Assembly: GCA_023079485.1 (NCBI GenBank)
Contig: CM041092.1
Location: forward strand, 10,925,127 to 10,989,126
Length of the DNA stretch: 64,000 nt
Direction of reading: 5' to 3'
Source: Archilochus colubris
Taxonomy: Eukaryota; Chordata; Aves; Apodiformes; Trochilidae
Each line of letters opens with the position of its first letter. Within the stretch, counting starts at the first letter, position 1. Below, in pieces: positions 42,004 to 56,592 of the stretch. A program made the position numbers and the translations under genes. The notes under the pieces are model-generated. The model made no database searches. It was not told the origin of the DNA and was given only the letters and a program-made list of their open reading frames with translations.

Positions 42004-44390
42004 TTGTACCCTAGTGGAGACTTTAGTCTTTGTGTTCCATCTGAAATAAAACATAGTAACTTTCTTGTTTTGGAGGCCCTTTAGCATGGTTTGTGCTTCA
42101 TAAAGGCACTTGTTACAGCCTGCTCCTGTTAGCTTTAGAGGTTATTTTCTGTGATTGTGATGCTCGCAAGAAACAGATTAAATATAATGGTAAACTCTGT
42201 AATATGGCTCATCTCCCTACCTGAAGGAATGTTGTGCTACATGAATTTGTTTCACTTGTCAGTCTAACTCCCCAGCTGGTGATTGTTTAAAGTGGTATTA
42301 GCTCATCTGCTGGAGATACCAAGTATCTTGACAATATCAGTGATTTAATCTGGCAAATGCCTATGATGTCAGGAAGAGTAGGGCAAATGTTATGCAGAAA
42401 TCTATCAGAAAATCTCTTGGAGTACTAGTAAGAGAAACTCAGTCCCCTAAACATGTTCCTATTTTGCAAGCAAATTTAAAAAAACATCCCTCCACACTTG
42501 TGCGCCTACAGGGAGAGTTCCAAACTCGTGGGTGCCCCTGGACTTCCCATTAAGCACTGAGTTATTTAGAGGATGTGTAAAATCACACGTAAAATAGCAG
42601 CTTTCACACATTCAAGGATGCCTATTATAATATGCAAATGACAGCAGCACATACACCAGTTACTCTGGAAAGCATACAAATATGTTGTGCTTTTGTGCTC
42701 AAGGAGTAGACTAATAGTTGACAGGAGCCTGAGGGCATTAACATGAGTTATGGTCTTTTTTTAAAAGAAAAAAAAATGGCTCTGTGACTGTTAGCAGCCA
42801 CAGTATGCTAGTGAAGGTGAGAGAACTGTAAAAAGCAAGTATCTTGTCAGGACTGCTGCAGGTTTGAGCAGAGGAGATAGAAATGCCTCCAACCCATCTT
42901 CTGTGTTATTATTACCCCTTCAGGGACCAGAGGCAAGCATCAGTCTCTTTAAGGTACCCACTGAAGGGGAAAAAAACAAGGAAATCCCAGGCAGTGCTGA
43001 GCACATTTCCAGTGAGTTTATCTTTATCTGCTTTCCCCAGAGTTCTTCTCTCTCCTTAGAAGAAGGAATAAATGGACAGCTTCCAGTCAAAACTAGAAAT
43101 TAGGGAGTAGAAAATGTGTCTATAACTTGATATGGGCGAGACATGGAGTGACACGAGGTTTAGTACAGGATTGATGGTCCCTCTGAGTCAGGTCTGTGTT
43201 TGAGCCCTACTCTTCCCTGTGGTGTGGAGAATTACTGAGCTGTTAGGTAAGGTTAGAGACCTCCATTTATGCCATATTGTGTCTATCTTGTCCAGGAGGA
43301 AGGCTCTTTTCTTCCCTTTCCTCACTGTAAATAAAGAAAAATAATCAGGATGAGAGAGACAAAAGTTTTACAGATTCTTTAGCTATTCCAGAGCACTGCT
43401 TGCAGGTTGGACCACAGTGGAGCTGTGGTTACCCCAGAGGTGATGCTCTCCACCTTCATCAACCATAGCAAAAACTTTGAACCATGAGGGGTGTGAGTGG
43501 GAGTAAAAAGTTCGAGGTAGAATTTCTCAGGTGTGATCCCTGAAATACACAAATACATCCTTGGGGAACATTATTACCTGCATGAAATTGCCACCAAATT
43601 TAGAATAATAACAAGCACAGGCTTTTGAGTGAGGTTTTAGGAAAATTACCAGAAAGTCATCGTTTAGTCATGTAACTAATTTTTGCCTTGCATGCAAAAC
43701 TATATGCAGCTGTAAAATAATTTTATGGAAATCACACTAAAAGTATTATCAATAAATAAAAGTACCATGTGAGGGTGGAGGGCCATGACTTGTTGCTAAT
43801 GGAGGTGATTATTTTAAACACTCTTGTAGGGGAGTGAGTAGGTTTAAAGGTCTTAATGCAATCATGTATATTAGCAGGTTGAAGTCTCAAAGTGTAATAA
43901 CTGCACTGTATAGCTGGGCTGACTTTTCATGCTGGTTCTATCAGGACATTCCTATTGACTTTTTAGCTGCTAAGAACAGGTTTGTGCTGTTGCAGGAATG
44001 TACTTAGATGATTAGATAGGAAAGGAAGGAATTTGGCACTATGTGGAAGAGGACTTCATGGTGGTGAGGAGAGACGGTGTGCACAGTCAGACAGGGTTAT
44101 TTGTCAGAGTCCTTCCAAGAACAATGCATGTGTGCTTTTAGAGTTGCATGTCTCCTTCATTTGCAAGAATTAGCAACCATAAATCACAAGCCCAGTGCAG
44201 CTGGGATGAAAAACTAAACTTTTTCTTCTAAAATTGTTGAACTCTTATTGTGGTGCTAGGACAGAATTGCATATGACTTGTTAGGGGATCAGCTGATGGG
44301 TTTATGGAGACCGTTTCTTTTGGTTGTACTCATCTCTCACCAAACTGATGACTCATTTCTCCCCAGTAAGGAACAAAGTGTGTTTGTTAA

Positions 44391-44563
<173 letters not shown>

Positions 44564-46237
44564 ACAGTAGCCCATCTCCCAGCTGCTGGGGTGGAGAGAC
44601 CCCCGTGGTGCTTGGCACTTAACACCCAGGGATAAAGATGACAGTGACACGTAATCCAAAGTAAGTGTAAAGACTCTATTAAGTGTCACCTTTTAAAGTT
44701 TGTTTAAAATGGGAGGAGGATTCCCACATTCCTGCAGTATCTTCTTTGAGACGCAACTTAAATTCATTAATTGTTCTTTTCTTATATTACGTTTTTTGTT
44801 TTGTTTTTTTTTTTTTTACTTCTTTGCTGGATTGATAGGTTGAGTTATTTTTTGACAGATGCAAGCACCCTTTTGATAAGCGCTGATGAGATGCAAATTA
44901 AACACTGGTAACACTTTCCATGGGGTGAACTGCAGAGCCCATTTGAGGTTAAGATCACTTAGAAAAGTCTCTGCCAGTTTGGAAGTACAAGCAGGGCATC
45001 CATTAGTGACAGCCCTTGGCACCTCTCAGTCACTCAGTGATGTGGTGCTCCTTGGTCATGCAAACCAAGGCCAGTCTGTGTTTTGGGGATAGTCCAGCCC
45101 CGAGAACTTCTTAATATCACCATTCACACTGTTTACTTCCCAGTGAAAAGGCAATCAATACTTCAGATGCTTCATAGTTTTATGGACTGCAGTTAGAAAG
45201 TTAAACCTAACTTAGTCTTGATGCATTTTACCTCTACCTGCCCTCTTTGGGATCACTTAGGTCTCTGATAAACCAGGTCCTGGAACTGTGTAACAGCTCT
45301 GTCAGACAAAAAATACTTCTACACGTGGACTAGAGACAGAGAGAAAGCTTCCTTTCTTCTCCTCTCTATCTCCCCTTCCAACAAGAAGTTACTGTGTGAA
45401 CTGCCTTCTCTGTTACATAACATTATATACCTTGGGGAGTTATATTTTCTGACACTTAGTGCTCAACAAATAAAAGTGTGTATCTTAAACCTCTAACATA
45501 ATCTGCCCTGCATTATCTCCAATAAATGATGCAGTGAAATTCACAAGAAATTCTGAAGCATTTGAAGACATTTCCTAAGCACTGAGGACAGAAGAGAGGG
45601 GAAATGTAGAAGTGCAAAACTGGTAGGAGGCTGCTCACTGTTGAATTTAGAGTTTGATACTAAACTCACTGAAATCAGAGCAAGTCTGTGTGCTGGCTTG
45701 GATGGACTTCAGACTTTCATATTTTTGTTTGTGCCTCAATAAGCAGAAAAGATCACTGCGATACGAAAGATAGAAACATGATCAGATATCAAAGATAATA
45801 ATGGTTTAGTGATGAAAAATAAAGCTTATACTTATGATGATGAAGGTGTGAGGGAAAGAGAACATTCAGAATGCACTTGGCCAAGTATGTGCTACAAGAT
45901 TAGATTAGGTTCTGTGTCTGTACATTCATTTTTTCCCATAATAGCACTGAACTTGTTCAAGAAAGTGTACATTTCTTGTGATAGGTGCTGTTTCTGAATT
46001 CTTTTAGAAGAAAAATTACTTTTTTCCAATACTCAAAGGTCAGCTTGACATTCAAACCGAATGCAATTTATTAGATATGACAGGAGACCAGTCAGCATGG
46101 ATGGTATTGTTGCCTTTCACATCTGTTTCCATATGTCATTATTTGCAGGTTTGAACATTGTTTAGTACAGTCAAATCTGTGACTGTTTATTTAGGATGAT
46201 ACTTATTTGATGTTTTAACTATATCATTCAATAAACA

Positions 46238-46276
46238 AAAACTAAATAAATATTAGAACTAACTAAATATTAGAAT
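46238..46276. repeat. Imperfect AT-rich tandem duplication
   Basis: Two units resembling AACTAAATA...TTAGAA follow each other with a 4-bp length difference, in AT-rich intron 3 sequence. Confidence 0.65.
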
Positions 46277-49200
46277 TTACACATGAACAATTCTAATAAG
46301 AGAGGGAATTCTCATGAAAAAAATATGATTGAAAAACAGTCCAAAGATAATGGCTGGTATAGAGATACAACAAAAAATGACACGTGATCCAGAGTATAGA
46401 AAAAGAAAATAGTTTGCTGATTTTCAGTTCCTCAGACCATCCTGATAAGTAGCCAACAAGAAGTTTGCAAACATTTAATTTTCACATTTTGTGAGTTGTG
46501 TTTGTTAGAGTAATATGAACATTTCCACAATGGATTATCTTTGACAGCCTAAAAGTAATTTTAATTTTATTCCTCATGCTTATGAATATATAGGAATCAA
46601 GCCCTTGCAGGTGCTGACTGTCTCCAGTACAAAGGGAGGCTGAGGTCTCAAAAGCTCCTGCAAAAGGAAATAACTTAAAGAATACTTTCCTCTAAGTATG
46701 GACTTCGTTGTGTGTACTTACGAGGTCCTAAATCAAATCCCACTGAGATAATGGAAAGGGATGGAAAAAAGAAATAAGAAATAGAAATAAAATAGTGTAT
46801 GTACTGAGAGCAAATAGAAGGTAACTTAGAAACATCTCATCTTCATGTACTTTAGGGAAATGAATAACTAAGTACGAATATTGAAAAAAGGAAACATAAT
46901 TTGGAACAAATGACTCATTTCACACTAGGAGTTCAGCATGGAGCCTTTCCTCTTGCCTGGGTGCACTGAAACCACCTCTAGTGGGAATGACTGCAGATGA
47001 TTTTTAAGCATTTACGTGCACACAGAACCACCCTGGTGGTGGGGGGTAGCATCTGAATGATGTGAATTAATGAACCAGCTGAACAAAAGCAGGCATGTTC
47101 TTTACTTTTCGTGGGGAAATGCTCAGGGGGAGGCTTTTGTGGTGAGAATGCTCCAAGCAGTTCTGTGTTGTTTTTGTCACTATTCAAAAATGTCATAAGA
47201 TCTGAGTTTTTATGAGCTAAAGGTTATTGTGTCAAGGCAATTGAGAAGTATGTGAAGTCGGTGCAAGGGTACTGTGCCCAGCCATTGAATCTGGCTTCCT
47301 GTTGATGATGAGCATTTCCTCTGCAGTTCATAGCAGTGGGAAGGTCCCTGTGTCTGCACAGAGCTACAGGTTTCCCTCCTCCATCAGCTGTATCCAGTGA
47401 TTCTCTTCTACTGCTATCCTAGAGTAGTCAAAAAAGGCTGATTGGAAATTAAAGTGTAATGGATGGGAATTTTCACAAGCTGTTGATTTAAAAGTTTGAT
47501 TGCCATCATAATGCCTGGAGCCTGAGCTCTTAACTTTTACTTGATCTTCACTGTGTGGTTCCTCACCAATTTCACAATTGATGTGGAAATAATGAACCTC
47601 ACTTACTCTGCAACTTTCCACCCACCCAGGTTTAACTTTGGCCCTTTGAACTGAGGAGGCACAGGAGCACAGCCTCATGCTCTCAGCCTAATTTGGCATT
47701 TTGTATTTACTAGATTCTGTTCCAGACAAGATTAAATATTTTAATTTTCAGGGATGATTGGGTCTGGGCTTTTGGGACCACCTCTAATTTTAATTAAAAA
47801 ACAAACTCAAACCACCCTGCCAGCAGAAAATGTTATTCTAAAATTACATGAAGTTACTCTGTAGTGGGTTTTTTTCTATTTCAAAATGAAGAGTCTTTAA
47901 ATGACCATGTTCTGCTTAGTTTTAAATACTAGGCACTTTAGATATTTTCATTTTTTTATTTTTAAACAAGGTTACATGCCTTTTGTTGTTTAAAAAAAAA
48001 AAAGTCACTTACTGAGGGGCAGTTCTGCCATGATATTGCTTACTGTGTAATGCTTCCCTGAGAGAGTGGGCTGTCTCTCTGTCTGAGGAAAGATGATGTC
48101 TTAAAGCAAAACACAATGGTCCTTCTAACCTGAATGGATAAAAGCAAATGTTTTTAGAGCCTTATCAGGACTTCCTGTGAATGACTTCATAATCTCCTGC
48201 TTACTTTTATGGAAAGTAAAGTTCAGAGACAAATTTATCCACAATGAAAATATAATTTCCTGTCAGCAGCAAAATTTGTTTCAGGATTATGTTCTTCTGA
48301 AGAACTTAAGTTGATGATGAAACTAAGATGAAGTCTGGGGTCAATACATGGTTTTTGATGAAAGCAAACAGAACCTTTTGACATAGAAGGAAACTATTTC
48401 CCATCCTGATTTAGTGAATGAGAATTAACAAATCCAGAACCTCAAAGTGTGATTTGATCTTTTCCACATGTGTGTGTTAAATATAAAGTCTATTGTCAAA
48501 GGCAATCAGGAAAGGAGTTCCCAAGACTATGCAAGTAATTTTAGGTAAACAACAAGGTGAATTATGTAACTAAATCAGTTCATGTTATCATGAATGAGTT
48601 GTGTCTGATAGACAAACTCTTAAATATGCATAGATAATCTTGTTTATCTCTCATGCTTCCCAAGCAGAATTTTAAATGTTTTACATTACTATTGCTATTT
48701 ATAGTATCTCACTGCAGTGATAATGGCTTTAATGTTATCTAGGTTTGGCCATATATAGTAATCCCTGTGCTTATAAAAAGGAGGTTTGAATTCCTCTGTG
48801 AGGGGATAAAGGTTGGCTTTGTTATTGAAATTCCTTTGATGAACTGTTTCAGGAAGCTTATTTTAGGGCTGGCATCCAAGCACAGTGAAAGTGACAATTT
48901 CCTCTCTTCTCCCCTTCACATAATTCTTGTGAATCATGTATTCAACAACATTAACCTGATCTCAGAGTTTTTTAAACATCCTGACAACTGGAACTAAACC
49001 ATATGCAGAAAAGAAGCGGTCCGTTTCCTTTCAGCTTTTAAAATGAAAAACATTTTTAACTATTTTTCTGATTTAATTACATTATGAAACCAAAAATTCT
49101 CCCCTTAAAAATGACCTTAAAAATAGTTGCACTTTGGCTGAGTGTCAGGATATTCATATCAAACCATGTGAATGTAACCTCGTTGCCTTATAGGCCTTTT

Positions 49201-52200
49201 GATGCTTAATTAGTCACTTGTGAAGTGTGTTGAGTTCTTAAAACACAGGGTGCTATGTAATTGTGTGCTGCAAAATTTGTGAAAATTTCAACTAAGCAAA
49301 CATATTTTTCCTCCTTTCTCCCACTGTGCTTGCACACAGGACATCAAGTATTCAAGTGCTGAAGGACTTATCAGTATAAATAGAAGTATAAAGCTGAGCT
49401 CTGATTGCAGCTAGTAGGAGGGTTCTTTCATGGATATTTTCAAAGATTCCCCAAATCTCTTGTCTCAGCCCAGGTTTATGTAACTTTAATTTCTGTGGAA
49501 GATGTCATTTCAGGGGAAGAGCAGGAGCAATTAAAGTTTTTAATATTTACTGTATAATATATCTCCATCCTTGCATTCTCCCCATTTTGGGAGGAGGCAG
49601 AATGAGAATTGATGATTTAGGTTTGAAGATGAGAAAGACTAACATTATGAAGGAGGAAGCCCAAGAACAGGTTTTACCCATGTCTACTGCTCTCACTGCC
49701 AGCCCATGAGCTCCAATCACCTCCCAAAATGTGACCATGTCAGTTGGTTGTATCTCAGTATCAAGCCTTAGAAGACCTCTGTCTCCTTTTCTTCATTCGA
49801 GGCATATGCCTACAAAGTGTAGAAGGTTATTTTTACAGGTAGTTGAGGGGAAACTGTGGGTTTCATGTGGGTTCAGGGGCCCACTGCATTTAATTGCCAT
49901 AACTTCTGGTTGAGGCTGGAGGCTGAGAAAAGTGAGTAGGAGGGAAATAATCAGCCTTCCCCCCCTCTCCCCAAATGACAGCAGTGAATTTTGCCTACAC
50001 GGGAACTCTTCTATTTCCTTGTCAAGAGCCAGCTGCTGAGAATTTCATCCATGTCTGCTTGGAGTGAATCTTGGCTTTTTAATTTTCCAGGAAATGTAAT
50101 GATTTTTTCTTAAGTTACCAATACTTTTTAGGAAGTGTGGAACTAGGTTTCACTCATGGGTGACAGTGAATTACTCTGCCCATCATTCTTCCTAGCTGAT
50201 TTGTTGTTTTTGAGAGGAAAGATCAGTGTCTTTTGAAGAAAGGCATTCAAGCTAAAATCCATGTGCAAAAGAATTTCCTATTTTGTAGCCATTGTCACAC
50301 CTGACACCAAAGCTGTGCAGTAAGCCTGATGGTTAGCATTAAAGGAGATGTTTCAGCTCAGGATCACTCCATCTTTTCAATAAGTATGTGTCAGTGTTTC
50401 AGTCTTGAGATCTTTAAAGCCAAAGATTGAGCAGATTTATCTGTTTCATCAAATCTACCTTTTTGTGCATGTGCACAGCACCCTTTGAGAAGAACAAGTA
50501 TATTCTAACTTATTTAGGCTTTTTAATTTTTTTTTTAGAGTTTTTTTTAAGCAATTTTACCTGATTGTCTGCAGATCTGTCTTTTTGAACAAGAAATCTA
50601 TAGTGATCTTGGCTCCTACTGGGAACCCCTGGTGTATTCAGGGCCATGAAAGAGCCTTGTACCATCCAAAGAACTAAATGGATAAATAACTGGCTGCAAG
50701 GCACCCCACTGGTTGCATTACTTAAACACATGTATTGTAATAAAGATAACATCCCAAGAGTGCAGCATGCCAGGTGACTGCAGATCTGCAGCCACCAGCA
50801 AGCCAGCAGCAATTAGGAAGGGTCTGTGATGTATAATTTACACCCTGCTATTCTGAGTTTACACAAGGGTCTATGAAGTTCACAGGGTGGTGGATTGAAG
50901 AGTGTTAGATATTTTAATGATGAAATACTCTGAATAGTAATTTGGAGAGAATAATGAAGGTGCTTAAAGTTTACAGAGCAGTATTTTAACTCATCAGGGT
51001 TGTTTAGATTCTCTTCTTTGTTCAACAGTTCATTAAAAAAAATAATTTCTTTTTAAAATTTAAGTCTGAGTGCTCACTAGCTTGATAAAGAGAACAAATG
51101 TATCTAATTTATAGTGAAAAAATGCAGCAAATTATGTTTGTTAAACTAAACTCCGTCCGATCTTTTCTATTCTAGAATAACCTTGGCAAGGAAAACTGAG
51201 TCTTTTCTGACTAAAACTTTGCTTTTGTGACTTGCTTTTACAGACTTGCTTTTCTCTTGTAAAGACTTGGTTAAATTTCAGTTAAGAAACTACTTTGTCA
51301 TGTAGTTAACATGCAAAGTGGTTTTAAGAACATTGAGTTTATATAATGTTTGAAGAGGTTCTTGTTCAAATCATCCCACCTTTTTCTTCCTCCTTAGATT
51401 ATAATGACTGGAAAGAAAAAATCAGTTAAACTTTTTATTCTGTAATGTACTGAACTTTGCAAAACTTTTTAAAACCCTCTTACGGAAGAGACCTCTTTTT
51501 AGCAAGTCCTCTTTTTAGAAAACAGATTTTTCTGTCTCAGTTTGTGCTTCTGTTACAACGCCCTAGAAAGATGTACACTGTTTTAAGTGGTGTAATAAGG
51601 ATTTTTAAGACCATATAGATTCTGAGGACTTGGGAGTTTGCAAACAGTTTTGAAAACAATTGGAAAGAAGCATTTGTGTGCTAAACTTTAAAAAGAAGAC
51701 CAGGAACAGAATATTGGTATTCTCTTCCCTGATACCATGGCCAGCAAGGATCTTTGTGGTTGTTCAGTGTCTGGCACATAGCTGAGACTCTTAACAGCAA
51801 CGAGAAATTCTAAGGATGTTCTTGACAAGTTGCCATGTCCCTCTTTGAGCCAAACTCCTAAATGAACCCTTTAGATGTATAGGAGAATCATCAGGGTTTA
51901 TAATCAAGTCCCTCAAGTCCAGATGATCCTCAAGGCTAAAAAACTATTGCAGTGACTGCTTGTGAAACTTGCATCTGTGTGACTATCAGCAGAACGTTCT
52001 CTCCTAGCCCTCTTGTAGACATCTCCTCACGAAGTGGCAAGCAGAAAGCTGGGTGACCCTGCCTTCTTTCAGTTGTAGGATGATCTATAAATGCCTTTTT
52101 TGTCCCCATCAGTAACTGTGCAGAGCACCTGGAACGTATGAATGTGTGAGGCAGTGGGGAATTTTTCCAGCAGAGATCTGGTAATGATGGTTTGTTGGTC

Positions 52201-55200
52201 CACCCTGTCAGCTCATTTGTTTGAAGTTGGTGGTGGTTTTAGTTTTGGTTTTTTTTTTTTACATTGAGCATGATTTTTTTCCAGAATCTGATAATATACT
52301 GGGTCCATTTCTTGTTCATTGTGGGGATTATGTTGCTAATAGGGCGTTACTAGGACAACCCTCCTTCTTCTGACAACTATTTAATTTCTGTTATCTCCAA
52401 GGCCTGTCAGACCCATACATCAGTGCTGAATGCAGCAGCAATTTGGAGAGATGTTTTGTAACATCATAGGCTATGAAGATGAGAGACCCATGTCGTAGAG
52501 CTGGTGAAGTATTTATGGGGTGGACAGGTATGCAAAACAAAATAGGAAAGACCAAAAAACCTTTTAAAGAATTGAACAAATTTAGCAGTTGTTAGCAGTT
52601 ACAAGAGGAAAGGAGATGAAAAAATGGAAACCAGATGCATCCAGTTTTAGGTTCTGTGACATATCAGTTCTGAGGGAGAGCCTCCACTCCTGGGAGTACA
52701 CACACCAATGCACTGCTGCTTCCTACCGTGACTGTTTCCAAAGAATGAGCTAATGAGACTCAATCTGTAGAACAAAGCAAACAAAACTTTGGCTTCTGCT
52801 CAGGGGAACTTGAGCAATTCTAGTCACAGATCAGGCTTCAACAGAAGCCAAATGCTGATCCATAAAAGTATAATTACTCTGTTTCACTTGGAACCTTTTG
52901 TTCTGGATTGCATTCAAAACTACTGTAAGCCCCTTTGTGAGATTCTTTTTCTTTCCAGGCAAGAAAAAAAAGGCCTTTTGATTTAAATAGTTCTATTTTG
53001 TTTCAATTAAAAAGGAGGAAATGCTCATGCTATCCTTGCTTCTCTTCCTTAAGAATATTCCCTTCTGCAGAAGAATGCTTAGCAGGTCACAGTTTAAGAT
53101 GACAGGTCTAATGTAGAGATGAAGTTGTTTTACACAGTATAAATGAAAAGTAATATTCTGTTTTTAAGATCCAGTACTCTCTGTCATTTTCATCTGTAAA
53201 CGGAACAAAATTTTGTTATTGAAATTACAAGCGATTACAGATTTCTTGCAAAGCCTGGAAACCCTGAAATTGCAGATGTGACTTGCCTGCTGAGCTCCTT
53301 TTCCTTGGAAGTATGTAATGATGGGAGGAGTAAATCGAAAATTATATCTTCTCTGAAAGCTTAAAAGCAAATGAGAAAAAAAAATGAGCGAAAATAGTAT
53401 TTGAGAACAACTGTAAAAAGCTAAAGCTGTGTTTAAGGATGAAATGTGTGATTTGTGGGGGACCTCTGATTCTGAGAACAACATAGGAGAAATATTTGTT
53501 CATTCACTATGAAATGACATGGCTGCTGAGAACAATCCAGGGCTACACTAATACAGAAGCCTGATATGGACTTCACTAGCATTTATTAGGTCAATGTATT
53601 TCACTGAAATACCATGTCTTCACTGGCTTATTTAAATGTCTTTTGTGTATTCTTTCATCTCTTTTTAGCTTATTTTTATTGCAGATTCAAGGATCATTTC
53701 CAGTGAGGATCATAACAGCTGTAGTTTTTTGCTCTGTCACATCCCGCAGCTTTTATTTTTCCATCATGTATATCAGACACAGCATATATTGTATTACTAA
53801 TAACTGAATAAATCCTAAGTCATCTTGCTGGATAATGAGCACTGCCTCAAAATACCTTCTTGTACTGTGTAAGTATCCAGTGCTATCAGTCGACCCCACA
53901 GAGGAGTTTTGACAGTGATTTCTTTAATTTGACTTGGTAGCAATGCTGATTAAAGCTCAGAAATGCCTGGCTCCTGTTACAGAAATGTCTGAAAACCAGA
54001 CCTTGATGGCTCTGCCTTGCCTGTGCTGCAGAGGAATTGTGCAGGAGGAACAAGCCAGGAGTGTGCACAAACACACACTGTCTGTCCTGGGGACTTCTTG
54101 TGTCTGCTGGCTGTGTCTGAAGGGGGAATCAGCACCACATTTCAGCTGGGCTGCCACACCAAACAGGCATTTTTCTGTTCCTCACTAAAATGAAAATCCA
54201 GAAAAAGTAATTAATTCAGTCAGAATTCAAGGTGGCAGAAAGTGAAAGACGGAGGTAGTGAAGATCTGAAGAGACACAAGGGATGAGGAATGCCATACTC
54301 ATCCAGGAGCATAGACTCGACCCACATGCTGGGGCAAGTTATCCAAATTCAGTTTTCCCATGTGCCAGAGGGCATTTGAGGCCACATCTCCTAGGAGAGG
54401 TCCTCATTCTCTTTTGTTAACTGTTTCATTTTTTATATGAAAGACTCAAACCCCGAAGCAGCAGCTTGAATCCCACTGTTCTGTGTCACAGAGTATGCTG
54501 CAATCAGCAGGGTAGATCGGGGTGCTTTCTGTCTCTGCCTCTAATTAGTCTGAGCATTTTATATGTAATGAGCAGCTGCAGCACAAGGTCCTGAGGGCAC
54601 CACCATTCCCAGTCCAAAACAGCCCATTGTCCAGTTAAGGCTGGATTGAGCTAAAGGAAAAACCAGGTCCACGTTTATCGCTTCTAAGGTGGAATCTTAA
54701 GAGTTTCGTCGCTTGCATGCTCACTGCATTTAGTTATATATAGAAGGCATTTGCAGATTACTAGGAAATCAAGGCATAAAATTTATGTGTATGTTTCTGT
54801 TCCTTAAAAATGTGCCAGTCTGTTGTGATGGGCCAGTGGTATTTTAGCTGGCAGGAATACGGGCTCCCAGCAAAGATTTGGCTACAGTCATGTAGCAGGC
54901 AGTGCAGATATCATAGGGATGTTTTTAACCAGTGGACACATATCCTTTTTTTATTGTATCTTTGACTTATTCTGAGCTCTGCCTATATTTCTTAATTCAT
55001 AAACAACAACAAAAAACCCCGAACAAACAAACAAAATAACCCAGGAAAACCCCTGAAAAGAATTCCCATGAGATTCTATCGTGAGGCTTAAACTGAAGTG
55101 AAAATTTACCTGCTGGGTTTCCTAGCCTCAGTGCTCCTTGATTAACTACAGCATGGCTGAAGTAAAGAGGAGAAGAAGAGGCCAGTGGGATCCTGGGGTG

Positions 55201-55554
55201 ATTTGCTTTTGCCTTTGGCTTGTGTTTACTTTTTTTCTGGTTCTTTGTAAAGATTCTGGTGACTGGCTGTTGTCAGCAGGATTTTTTTTTTTTTTCAGTT
55301 GCATAAGGACTGAGAAAACAGTGTCTGTCTGACTCTTCCACAGTGAATGGCTTTCAAGTTAAGCCATGGCTGCAGTTATTGTGCTCTAGCTGTGACACTA
55401 TAAATAAAGTTATTAACAGCAATATGTAAATGGGTTTCTATTTTTGTTCCCTGTATTGTTTGCAAAATCTAGGGCAGTTATTCAGTAAGAATCATCTGCT
55501 GTTTAGCACTGAGTGAGCCTACCCTCATTTGATGCTGTGTGGGCTGCTGCTTTT

Positions 55555-55571
55555 TTGTTGTTGTTGTTGTT
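55555..55571. repeat. (TTG)n microsatellite
   Basis: Five TTG units following a T-run. Confidence 0.9.
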
Positions 55572-56468
55572 TCTCCTCTCTTTCTTTGCTCTGGCTTTTA
55601 GAAGCCAGCTCCTTAGAAAGTTTTTTACTTGTGGAATATAAGAAGTGGAATAGCTGTGCTAAGCATTTTCAGGCTTTTGGAGAGTGTCTTGGTACTTAGT
55701 AACAAAGAATCATCTCTTGATATGTGAACTACAGAAACATTAAAACCAGTTAAACAAACATCAAATACCACAGCTGTTATTTACCTTAGTGTGCATCTTG
55801 CAAATCCCATTTTTCTCAAAGATCTTTATCGTTTTTGTTTTGTTTCCATGCTCCGTTTCCTTCCACTGCCCTCTCTATAGCTCTGGATCTGCCTGACAGC
55901 CTCAGGCCCTGCTCATGCTGGAATCCTGGACCACAATAATTTGTGCAGTTACAGTACAGCCCATCCTGAGGGAGAGCACGGATATGTTGCTTTAGAAACA
56001 CTGTACTACTGTCATGGCTACTCCTGTTTGGAAGAGCAAATTATTCTAACCCAAGGCATCTGTTAAGATTAGATGGTTAAGACAGGAACTGTGTTGCTGT
56101 TAATATATGTACTCTATAAAGACAGTTCACATGAAGCAGTCTGTTCAAAATTCTTCCTGCTCTGCAGATGAATTTAGCTCTGGCTTCCCCAAATCCCTTA
56201 TGGGGAAAGTCCTGACTTGTTTATCCTGTGATTCATTAGCCACAGTTTTATTGCCAGCTGTGCTAGCCTTCAGATGGCACTTAAATTCCATTTCATGTGG
56301 CTTTGTGAGAGTCTATTGTAACTCTGGGACACCAACAAGCTGTGTCTCTAGTTTCCCTCCTTGCTTGAAATAGTTTTTACTTTTATGGTATATGTAACCT
56401 CTGAATATACAGAAGTGTTTTTAAGTTGTGACACCTGCTGCATCTGGCTCAAACTGAACTCATCCTTG

Positions 56469-56592
56469 CTTTTTTTTTTTTTTTGGGGGGGTGGAGGATG
56501 GGGCTTGGGAGTTGTTATTTGGTTTTTTGTGGGTTTGGGGTTTTTTTGTTGTGGTGTTTTTTGTTTTTTGGGGTTGTTGTGTTTTTTTTTGT
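56469..56592 (+). repeat. T/G-rich low-complexity tract with potential G-quadruplex
   Basis: A T-run (56470-56484) passes directly into GGGGGGGTGGAGGATGGGG (56485-56503) and CTTGGG, followed by alternating T and G runs to 56592 with almost no A or C. The block 56485-56509 offers four runs of three or more G if the G7 run is split. Minus-strand translation is a meaningless Pro/Lys/Asn-rich frame. Confidence 0.9.

Larger units (their letters stand above)
44564..56468. other. Intron 3 stretch without genes
   Basis: Contains a T14 run (44804-44817) and simple repeats. A minus-strand frame at 47364-47678 (104 codons) and another at 53164-53484 (106 codons) lack domain or splice support. No exon recognised. 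Confidence 0.65.

Noticed and set aside
43171..43225. Possible ancient repeat start ('gagtcaggtctgtgtttgag')
   Set aside because: The similarity to the amniote 'gagtcaggactcctgggttc' pattern is limited to about 20 bp and nothing supporting follows.
45445..45478. 'gacacttagtgctcaacaaataaa' as an L2/MIR tail
   Set aside because: Only one short motif matches; the expected upstream part is absent.
54301..54375. Possible MIR-like remnant ('tggggcaagttatccaaatt', 'cagttttcccatgtgcc')
   Set aside because: Only the 'gggcaagt ... cagttttccc' order matches; too short and diverged to call without a repeat search.
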